Shown here in pieces: positions 26,863-33,987 of a DNA stretch of 64,000 bases (its first letter is position 1; each line of letters opens with the position of its first letter). Below the pieces are notes generated by a model. It saw only the letters and a program-made list of their open reading frames with translations. It was not told the DNA's origin and made no database searches. This stretch comes from CAYPPG01 sp964412555 (GTDB lineage Bacteria > Hinthialibacterota > Hinthialibacteria > Hinthialibacterales > Hinthialibacteraceae): the NCBI GenBank assembly GCA_964412555.1, contig CAYPPG010000039.1, forward strand, positions 1-64,000, written 5' to 3'. A program made the translations under genes and the position numbers.

Positions 26863-26886
26863 CAGGGCGCACATATTTGCGCCCTG
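26863..26886 (-). terminator. Terminator of the DUF1080 gene
   Basis: Perfect 9-bp stem CAGGGCGCA/TGCGCCCTG with a six-base loop. Read on the minus strand it is followed by TTTCTTTTTC. It lies 21 bp after the DUF1080 stop codon. Confidence 0.8.
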
Positions 26887-26907
26887 CTTTTGGTACATAA
26901 AAAAATA

Positions 26908-27597
26908 CTACTCGATTTCTTGGATTTTCACATTTCTAAAATAAATTGGTGCACCGGCATGTTTGCCTTGCAAACCGATTTTTCCGTGGGTGGGAAGTTC
27001 GGCTTTAGGTTTACTGAGCCAGGAAGGAATTTCGCTGCCGTCGGGATTCGTTTCAGCGCTGGTCCATTTTTTCATATCCATTTTGGTGACAACTTTTCCG
27101 TTGAGCATGACGCCGATCATGTTGTCTCTGCATTTGATGGTCATCCGGTTCCATTCGCCGGGTTTTTTGACGTTGCTTTCTTCCGGGGCCAGATGTCCGA
27201 AGATAGCGGCGCATTGCCATGTTTTTGGGCTAGTCGCCCATTTTTCCGCATAATCATCCGCGATCTGAATCTCGACGGAATTCGGAATCCAGTTCTTCGT
27301 GTTGCTGCAATAGACGATGACACCGCTGTTCGTGCCTTCCGCGTTTTTAAATTCAAGGTCGATAATGAAATTATCGTAATCCTTTTTTGTCCAAATTGCT
27401 TGGTCTTCGCTGGCGGTCAGAATTCCATCTTCAAAAGTCCAGACACCTTCCGGAAAGTTTGCATTGGACAAATCCGGTTCGAATAAGGATTCCCAATTGC
27501 TGCTGTCGGGATGTGTCGCTTCCGCACTTTCTTTCGCCGATGCGAACAGAGGGAAAACGAGTGTCACTGCCAAAATAAAGATAATGCTTCGTTTCAT
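26908..27597 (-). CDS. Secreted DUF1080-domain protein (3-keto-disaccharide hydrolase family)
   Basis: A 229-residue exported protein. The signal peptide is SIIFILAVTLVFPLFASA. The DUF1080 concanavalin-like fold spans nearly the whole remainder: WTFEDGILTASEDQAIWTKK, FIIDLEFKNAEGTNSGVIVY, the centre NSVEIQIADDY with the acidic residue pattern of the family, PGEWNRMTIKC, and GKIGLQGKHAGAPIYFRNVKIQ. The family is very abundant in Planctomycetota and Verrucomicrobiota, and some members hydrolyse 3-keto-glycosides. A Gfo/Idh/MocA oxidoreductase, the kind that makes 3-keto sugars, lies far away at 55.4-56.6 kb. AAAGGAAAG precedes the ATG. Confidence 0.88.
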   Translation of the reverse strand: MKRSIIFILAVTLVFPLFASAKESAEATHPDSSNWESLFEPDLSNANFPEGVWTFEDGILTASEDQAIWTKKDYDNFIIDLEFKNAEGTNSGVIVYCSNTKNWIPNSVEIQIADDYAEKWATSPKTWQCAAIFGHLAPEESNVKKPGEWNRMTIKCRDNMIGVMLNGKVVTKMDMKKWTSAETNPDGSEIPSWLSKPKAELPTHGKIGLQGKHAGAPIYFRNVKIQEIE

Positions 27598-27931
27598 AAT
27601 TCTTTCCTTTCTATTTGTTTGGATCCGGAATTTTGGATCAAATATGAATGAAATGATATGTGAATAGTCTCAGTTTACCTGAATGACTGATGAATTTGAA
27701 GAATAAGAGGAGAAACAAAATCGAAAATCAAAAGTAGGATTGTTCCCGAACGAATAGGAAGAAACAGAACTTCTCAAATACCATTTCTATCGGCTTTACG
27801 GCTTACCAGAGCCGGGATCAGGAGTACAATAGACTCTAAGGATATTTTATTGCATATTGGTTTGTTATAATGCATATTCGTGGGCGAATATTAAAATGAA
27901 CGATAGAATTTTATGAGAGGGAGATGAATCT
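27598..27931. other. Gene-free stretch ahead of the PAS kinase gene
   Basis: No convincing coding sequence. Near the right end a TATAAT (27866-27871) is followed by the inverted repeat described separately; otherwise nothing recognisable. Confidence 0.5.
27866..27891 (+). promoter_or_regulatory. Candidate promoter and operator of the PAS kinase gene
   Basis: TATAAT at 27866-27871, then a perfect inverted repeat ATATTCG-TGGG-CGAATAT at 27874-27891, 40 bp before the GTG start. The position just after the -10 box suits a repressor site. No good -35 box is visible. Confidence 0.4.
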
Positions 27932-29080
27932 GTGAAATCATTTGCTCAACCTGCAACGTATTTTGCATCTCCGGAAAGAGTGTCACAGGAAAGATTGGAT
28001 CAGCAGATTGAATTGAGCAGCAAAAATCCATTTGTGGATAGTCTACTGATGTCCGTTCATGGATTGGTGGCTGTTCTGAATGAGAACCGTCAAATTGTGG
28101 CATTGAATGATACATATTTGCGCGCTGTTGGTGGAGATCGGGCGGAAGATATCCTCGGATTACGTCCTGGTGAGTCCCTCAGATGTATTTATGCTAGTGA
28201 AATGACTGCCGGATGTGGTACAAGTCAATATTGCTCGACATGCGGAGCGGCCATAGCCATTGTTTCCGCCATGACCGCTTATGAAAGCGTTGAAAAAAAA
28301 TGTGCGGTCACGATCCATAAAAACGGCAAAGCAAAAGATGTGTGTTTTTCTGTAAAAGCAACACCTTTGACCGTGGAAGACGAAAAATACCTTCTGCTTT
28401 TTTTACGCGATATCACAAAAGATGAAATGCGAGTGGCTTTGGAACGCACATTTTTTCATGATATTCGCAATATTCTCGTCGGATTGATCGGGAACAGCGA
28501 AATGTTGAGATTGAAAGGAGATGCTAGGAATTTGGAGTGGATTTCCAAAATCAGCTTTCTTTCTTCCCGCCTGGCGACGGAAATTGAACTTCATCGAGCG
28601 TTATTGCATGATGAGAAGATGCAGTATTCTCTCAAGTTGCAGAATGTTTCTATTGATCAGATCGTAAAGGAATTGCGGGAACTTTTATCCCATCATCCTG
28701 CCGCAAAACAGAAAATTCTCCGCATGCCCTCTGAAAACTTGGATGAGACGATTCAAACCGATTTATCGCTGCTTTTACGTGTTTTGAATAATATGTTGAT
28801 CAATGCTCTCGAAGCGACTCCACGGAACGGTGTCGTGAAAATGTGGTTTGAACAAGGAATAGACGGTACGACTTTTCATGTCTGGAATGCTCAACATATT
28901 CCGGAAGAGATCGCCCGCCGGATTTTTCAATGCCATTTCACAACCAAAAAACAAGATGGAAGAGGGATTGGCACGTATGCGATGAAACTGCTTGGTGAAA
29001 ATTTGCTAGGGGGCCGAGTTGATTTTTCCAGCTCCGAAGAAAAAGGAACGGATTTTTTCCTGTTTCTCCCTTGCAAGTAA
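27932..29080 (+). CDS. Soluble PAS-domain sensor histidine kinase with a Cys cluster
   Basis: A 382-residue protein without membrane helices. A PAS domain (about residues 38-165) contains GLVAVLNENRQIVALNDTY and four cysteines, Cys85, Cys95, Cys101 and Cys104, the last three in GCGTSQYCSTCGA. They could bind metal, Fe-S or act as a redox switch. The dimerisation/phosphorylation box is FFHDIRNILVGL, and the ATPase has the N-box LLRVLNNMLINALEATPRNG and the G-box GRGIGTYAMKLL. The GTG start follows GAGGGAG; the ATG just upstream is out of frame. No response regulator is adjacent, so its partner is elsewhere. Confidence 0.85.
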   Translation: MKSFAQPATYFASPERVSQERLDQQIELSSKNPFVDSLLMSVHGLVAVLNENRQIVALNDTYLRAVGGDRAEDILGLRPGESLRCIYASEMTAGCGTSQYCSTCGAAIAIVSAMTAYESVEKKCAVTIHKNGKAKDVCFSVKATPLTVEDEKYLLLFLRDITKDEMRVALERTFFHDIRNILVGLIGNSEMLRLKGDARNLEWISKISFLSSRLATEIELHRALLHDEKMQYSLKLQNVSIDQIVKELRELLSHHPAAKQKILRMPSENLDETIQTDLSLLLRVLNNMLINALEATPRNGVVKMWFEQGIDGTTFHVWNAQHIPEEIARRIFQCHFTTKKQDGRGIGTYAMKLLGENLLGGRVDFSSSEEKGTDFFLFLPCK

Positions 29081-29099
29081 ATTGTAATCAATAAAGCAT

Positions 29100-29118
29100 A
29101 GCCGCCGGGACGGCGGCT
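29100..29118. terminator. Hairpin after the PAS kinase gene
   Basis: Stem AGCCGCC/GGCGGCT with a five-base loop, 20 bp after the stop codon. There is no T-tract on the plus strand, so termination is uncertain. Confidence 0.45.
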
Positions 29119-29120
29119 AT

Positions 29121-29189
29121 ATTGTGGTGCAGACCTCTGGTCTGCACTTGTCTCATAAAGATGTGCAGACCAGTGGTCCGCACCACAAT
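29121..29189. repeat. Inverted pair of 27-bp palindromic repeats
   Basis: Two near-identical copies in opposite orientation. The outer ends are ATTGTGGTGC at 29121-29130 and GCACCACAAT at 29180-29189. Each copy has its own inner palindrome (GTGCAGACC...GGTCTGCAC). A third relative lies at 53934-53960. Confidence 0.85.
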
Positions 29190-29285
29190 TTTTTTATAAA
29201 GTCCATAACCGGTTCAATAAATGATGCAGAACGTACGTTCTTAATGGGAAAAAGTAATATTATGTGAAAGAGAGGGGATTTGCAA

Positions 29286-30731
29286 ATGTGTGCGAATAGA
29301 ATGAATACTTGGAGTGTCAAGATTGGGATTTATGTTACCGGATGTGTGCTGATCGGGATTCTTTGGCTTTCCGGTTTTGCGTGGAGCGAAACGGTTTCGA
29401 TTCACGTCGATGCGGATGAATCGGCAGGTATGATAAAACCGTTGTTGGGAGTGAATACCGGCCCCTATAAATTGGGAGAAGAAGAAAACCCGCATGTCAC
29501 AGAGCAGTATCAGGATTTAGGAGTGACGATGGTGCGGACACACGATTTCTATGGCCCGTGCGATATGAGCGTGATGTATCCCGATGATTCCGCCGATCCT
29601 TCGCTCTCCTCCAGCTTCAATTTCGTGGAGAGCGATCTACGGATGGATATGATTCACGAAAACGGTCATGAGATTTATTTTCGGCTGGGCAACAGCTGGA
29701 ATAACAGCAGTGAAGTTCCGCAAAACATTCCCAATTTTATAGAAGCGGCGAAAAACGTGATCCGGCATTATACGGAAGGATTATGGGATGGATATGTATT
29801 CCCGATTACTTACGTCGAAGTATGGAACGAACCGGATAACCAGCAATTCTGGACTGGAAGCATGCTTCAATTTTTCCGATTTTTTGCTCAAACTGTGAAA
29901 GAACTAAAAGCGGAATTCCCCCATATGAAAATCGGAGGTCCCGGATTTTTACCCTCCGGTTATCTTGCGCAAGACGTCAATGACATGCCAAGTGCATTGT
30001 TGGAATACTGTCGCAATGAAAATGTGCCTCTCGATTTTCTCTCCTGGCATATCTACGGTGACGATCCCGACGACTATCTCGGCGCCGGTCTCTTTTATCG
30101 CACTTTGTTGGATGATTATGGCTTTACTTCGGCGGAAAGCCACATTACGGAATGGAATGTATCCGAAAGTCCGCGGCGGTATAATGCGGAAGGTGCGGCC
30201 CTGATGACTGGCGCATGGATCGGATTACAAGATGGAGATGTCGATCAATCGCTGTTCTTTCGCGGTCAAGATTCTTCCATAAGCCTTCCCACGTTTTATG
30301 GATTGATGTACGCCGATGGCACGTACAAAAAAATGGCATATGCCTTCAAATCATGGTCGTGGGCGAGCGAATATCCGAATCGAATTTCGCTTGAAGATGA
30401 ATCAGAAACGGTAGACGGGATCGCCGGCCTGAGCGACGATGGGCAATCCATGATCATCCTGTTGACCCATTACACCGTGGATGGAAATCCGGATGCGATC
30501 GATGAATATCAGCTCACCATTGAAGGATGGTCTCCCTACGATGATTCCGTGACTTCCAAACGCTATGCGATATCAAATCTGCATGATCTTACTTTACTGG
30601 AAGAAACAGAGATTGTCTCTTCAGAAACGGGTTTTGTGATTTCAGGACGTTTTCCGGTAAGCACCGTCGAAGTGATTATGTTAGATGCTGCATCAGAACC
30701 GAGTGCCGTGAATTATTGGACAAATTATTGA
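29286..30731 (+). CDS. Secreted GH39-like glycoside hydrolase (clan GH-A)
   Basis: A 481-residue exported protein. The membrane-spanning signal is IGIYVTGCVLIGILWLSGFAWS. The TIM-barrel shows clan GH-A features: MVRTHDFYGPCD, the acid/base Glu in VEVWNEPDNQQFW (Glu182), SWHIYGDDPDDY, and the nucleophile Glu in HITEWNVS (about residue 289). The order and motif forms best fit GH39 (beta-xylosidase/alpha-iduronidase-like). A C-terminal beta-sandwich of about 100 residues follows. Start ATG 29286 has GAGAGGGG upstream; TTG 29280 is in frame but lies closer to that site. Substrate not determined. Confidence 0.82.
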   Translation: MCANRMNTWSVKIGIYVTGCVLIGILWLSGFAWSETVSIHVDADESAGMIKPLLGVNTGPYKLGEEENPHVTEQYQDLGVTMVRTHDFYGPCDMSVMYPDDSADPSLSSSFNFVESDLRMDMIHENGHEIYFRLGNSWNNSSEVPQNIPNFIEAAKNVIRHYTEGLWDGYVFPITYVEVWNEPDNQQFWTGSMLQFFRFFAQTVKELKAEFPHMKIGGPGFLPSGYLAQDVNDMPSALLEYCRNENVPLDFLSWHIYGDDPDDYLGAGLFYRTLLDDYGFTSAESHITEWNVSESPRRYNAEGAALMTGAWIGLQDGDVDQSLFFRGQDSSISLPTFYGLMYADGTYKKMAYAFKSWSWASEYPNRISLEDESETVDGIAGLSDDGQSMIILLTHYTVDGNPDAIDEYQLTIEGWSPYDDSVTSKRYAISNLHDLTLLEETEIVSSETGFVISGRFPVSTVEVIMLDAASEPSAVNYWTNY

Positions 30732-30824
30732 GATGATTTTATCAAATCGAGCCTACTACTATTACCCGTCCTTATTTCATGTTTGTGATGTACAATTGTA
30801 AAAATCATTATTATTCAGAAATCC

Positions 30825-30997
30825 GTCTGAATCCGGATTGGCCAGGATGAGAGGATGACCAGGATAATAACCATGAAAGTATTTCATGGCGATTCGAGAA
30901 GACAATCATTGGCCGCTATCGGCTTGACAATGTATTGTTTGCCCAACAATAGAGCAAATCCTGTTCATCCTTGAATCCTGGGCATCCAGATTCAGAC
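30825..30997. repeat. Long imperfect inverted repeat (MITE-like)
   Basis: Arms of about 40 bp: 30825-30865 starts GTCTGAATCCGGAT and ends GGATGACCAGGAT; 30958-30997 is its near-complement, starting ATCCTGTTCATCC and ending GGATTCAGAC-like. About 92 bp lie between. No gene is inside. It lies in the gap between the GH39-like and phosphatase genes. Confidence 0.7.
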
Positions 30998-31023
30998 AAA
31001 CAATAAAATTTAAAGTATCAATT

Positions 31024-32142
31024 ATGAACCAACAAGACCTCTTCAGCCTGCAAAGAATACTCGATTCACTCAACGACGGTGTTTATGTTACAGACAAGGA
31101 ACGAAGAATTCTCTATTGGAGCAAGTCGGCAGAAAAAATTACCGGCTGGCCGGAAGGGGAAATTCTCGGTCATCGATGTTGTGACAATGTGTTGTGCCAT
31201 ATCGATAAAGATCAACACCGGCTGTGCGGTGAAGAATACTGCCCTTTGCATCGCTCTATGGTCACGGGAGAACGGTCAACGGTTCCCATCCTTCTATACG
31301 CGCGAGGCAGAGATGGAAATAGAATACCCATGCAGGTGAGTGTCGCGCCGGTTCAAAATGATTCCGGTGAAATCATCGGTGGAGTAGAAACATTTCGTGA
31401 TTTTTCCGAAGTGTCCGTCGATCTGGAACGGGCAAAAAAAATACAACGATTATCCCTTCCGCAAAATATTCCGGATGATGATCCGCGAATTCATTTCCGC
31501 ACGCATTATGTCCCTCATGATATCATCGGTGGGGATTTTTTCGCGATTGAACAAATCGATTCTGACCGGTATGTGTTTTTTCTAGCCGATGTGGTTGGGC
31601 ATGGAATCGCATCCGCTTTGTATACGATGTTTTTGAAATCGCTGTGGGAAAAATTTCATTCCCTACGTTCTCACCCGAGGGATTTTGTCGCAACCATGAA
31701 TCAAGGAATGTGCGAGTTGCTCGGTGAAAAGGAAGCATTTGCGACGGGGATGTATGGATTGATCGATTTGAGCCAAAATCATTTGACGCTTGTGGGAGCC
31801 GGAAATCCCTATCCCTATCTGATCCGCAATGGAGAACAGTTCGAACGAATAAAATGTCCGGGGTTGGCCTTGGGTTTGGTAGATCATGCCTCGTATGAGG
31901 AAACAGAAATCGAAATCAAACAAAACGATTATTTACTATTTTTTACGGATGGTGCTTTCGAAATTCGTGACATGAACGGGAATTTCTTGCAGGAAGAAGG
32001 TTTGATTGAATTATTCGGTAAATTTGGATATCCCACTCAATCCGTGCCTTTTGCAAAGATCGAGGAAGAATTACTCAAATTTTCCAATTCGATTCGATTG
32101 GACGATGATTTGACTTTTTTGGAAATTCATTTCAACTCGTAA
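31024..32142 (+). CDS. PAS-domain SpoIIE/RsbU-type protein phosphatase
   Basis: A 372-residue soluble protein. The PAS domain covers about residues 5-130 (LNDGVYVTDKERRILYWSKS) and has a Cys-rich insert: Cys52, Cys53, Cys58, Cys68 and Cys73 (GHRCCDNVLC, LCGEEYCPLH). A PP2C-like SpoIIE domain covers ~155-372, with metal-binding Asp171 (IIGGDFF) and Asp189 (LADVVGHGIAS), then GAGNPYPYLIRNG and LLFFTDGAFE. Such enzymes dephosphorylate anti-anti-sigma factors in partner-switching pathways; no STAS protein is adjacent. No ribosome site is visible before the ATG. Confidence 0.88.
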   Translation: MNQQDLFSLQRILDSLNDGVYVTDKERRILYWSKSAEKITGWPEGEILGHRCCDNVLCHIDKDQHRLCGEEYCPLHRSMVTGERSTVPILLYARGRDGNRIPMQVSVAPVQNDSGEIIGGVETFRDFSEVSVDLERAKKIQRLSLPQNIPDDDPRIHFRTHYVPHDIIGGDFFAIEQIDSDRYVFFLADVVGHGIASALYTMFLKSLWEKFHSLRSHPRDFVATMNQGMCELLGEKEAFATGMYGLIDLSQNHLTLVGAGNPYPYLIRNGEQFERIKCPGLALGLVDHASYEETEIEIKQNDYLLFFTDGAFEIRDMNGNFLQEEGLIELFGKFGYPTQSVPFAKIEEELLKFSNSIRLDDDLTFLEIHFNS

Positions 32143-32233
32143 AAGAACTTGCGGCTTGATTTTACTATGCATCTCACAATGAATCCGTTTTCCGAAACCG
32201 GTTCGCTCCAAAGGTGATTCTCTGTGTGATAGA

Positions 32234-33922
32234 TTATCTGCCATAGAATACCAGATGATCGTAGGTTCGCTTATCCGCCCGTTTTTGTTGATGTGGTTCT
32301 AGATGACCATGATATTCGCAATGAAAAAATCGGCTGTCATAGATCGGTGCAGGAAGCGATTCCTCTTTGCCTTCGATAACCGCCGCAAGATGGAGTAAAG
32401 CGAGCGGTATTTCATCACCAGTACGGGCATAGTCCCGATTTGTATGGGGGAAAAGCCCTGTTTCATGTTGAGTATTGAGGATGTTATCCCCGATCCGGCA
32501 GGCAAGACTCAGCATCTCCGGATTGTTTGTGGCATGATGAAGTTCCAGTAAAGCGTAAATCAAGCGCCAATCATCAGAATTCGTTTCAAAACGGATGGAT
32601 TTCGACTCATTGTCGATTTCCCCTAAGTTCCCAAGACCGAATTCTTTGCCTAGTTGATGAACCATTTCCCAATGGTCTTTATTCTTGGAAAGCCGATATG
32701 CCATGGCATAACTCCAAAAGATGTATCCGTCCGGATTGCGGGGAGCGAATGAACTGGGCACATAATACCCGGATTTTGATTCTTGCCATTGAATGGGAGT
32801 TCCGTCGATCATAAGGGAAATGAATTGGCCCGATTTTGAATCATAACTGTATTTTGCATATACTTTCAAATCATCCAGCGCCCATTGGATAAAATTTTCA
32901 CCGACTTCTGCATATTTCCCTCCGGCAGATTTCAATTGTTCCCCTGCTTGCATTTGTGCCAATGTCAGATGGTGATAGCGGCAGGTTTGATGGTAGGATG
33001 CCACGATTTTCGCTTCATTGATGGTGGGATGAACGTGTCCAAGAGCATCCTGTGCACGATCGTGTTCCCGGTAACTGAGTTGCCCGCCACACAATCCGGT
33101 TTCCGGATGCTCTGCTTGCTGCCAGCGATAGATGAGACGCCGTGACCAGCGTAATGCATCCGTATTTTGATCGAGAATTGCGAGCATGATTCCGCTATGC
33201 AAAAACGGAGGTGTTACATTGACAAAAGACAGGTTGTTTCCCTTTGCCGGAAAGGGAACTTCGATATCGTTGTCGAACTCGTGGTCCCATTGCGGTTGAG
33301 CCGGCTTTTTTACACTCGCATGGCGATTGTAATCCATCCGTGACCAATCGAGAATATGAGTGGCCCATATGCCTTCCAGAAGTTTTTTCGTTGCAGCCGG
33401 ATTCACTCGCCACATGAGACGGTAATAAGGCTGGTGACCTTTCAACTCGTGAGTATCTTGGTATTGACCAACCGGACGCTCTTGATCCAAATCCCAAGCC
33501 AGATGGCCTCCCCAATACAACAAACCGTTCGGAGACTGCAAATGTTCAAGTGCATAACGTGTGGCATCTTCAGCTGCTTTTTGGTATTTAATTTTTCCAT
33601 TTAGAGCGGTGAGTCCGTCCAACGTTCGCAGCAAAGGCTGTTGGCTGGCAAAATTGGATATGATCCAATTTTCACCGTCTTTTTTCCAAATTGCCGGCTG
33701 CAAAGTTTCAATATGAAGACCATCGACAAATAAAGGAGTTTTCTTGTCTCCGAATGTATCTCGCCCTTTGTCGAGAACGATATCTGCGAACTTTTCCACC
33801 GCTTTTTGATAAACATCGCTTTTATGTATGCTTTCTTCGGCCTGAACGCACTGAATGGCAAGTATCATTAGAAATAGGGAGTGAAAAATGGGATGGATTT
33901 TCCAATGAATTCTTCGTATCAT
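32234..33922 (-). CDS. Secreted (alpha/alpha)-barrel protein, possibly a pectate lyase
   Basis: A 562-residue exported protein. The signal peptide is HPIFHSLFLMILAIQCVQA. The body is helical with repeated hairpin-type segments (YQKAAEDATRYALEHLQSPNGLLYWGGH, ALRWSRRLIYRWQQAEHPETGLCGG, WRLIYALLELHHATNNPEMLSLACRIGDN), as in alpha/alpha-toroid lyases and glycosidases. The length and fold would fit PL2-type pectate lyases or an unsaturated glucuronyl hydrolase relative, but I cannot pin a family. AAGGAG lies before the ATG. It follows the beta-helix gene in the same orientation, 65 bp apart. Confidence 0.55.
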   Translation of the reverse strand: MIRRIHWKIHPIFHSLFLMILAIQCVQAEESIHKSDVYQKAVEKFADIVLDKGRDTFGDKKTPLFVDGLHIETLQPAIWKKDGENWIISNFASQQPLLRTLDGLTALNGKIKYQKAAEDATRYALEHLQSPNGLLYWGGHLAWDLDQERPVGQYQDTHELKGHQPYYRLMWRVNPAATKKLLEGIWATHILDWSRMDYNRHASVKKPAQPQWDHEFDNDIEVPFPAKGNNLSFVNVTPPFLHSGIMLAILDQNTDALRWSRRLIYRWQQAEHPETGLCGGQLSYREHDRAQDALGHVHPTINEAKIVASYHQTCRYHHLTLAQMQAGEQLKSAGGKYAEVGENFIQWALDDLKVYAKYSYDSKSGQFISLMIDGTPIQWQESKSGYYVPSSFAPRNPDGYIFWSYAMAYRLSKNKDHWEMVHQLGKEFGLGNLGEIDNESKSIRFETNSDDWRLIYALLELHHATNNPEMLSLACRIGDNILNTQHETGLFPHTNRDYARTGDEIPLALLHLAAVIEGKEESLPAPIYDSRFFHCEYHGHLEPHQQKRADKRTYDHLVFYGR

Positions 33923-33987
33923 GGTATTCTCCTTATGGGATGAATGAGTTGTAAAATCATATAATAAAAAACGTTCTCATGATACGA

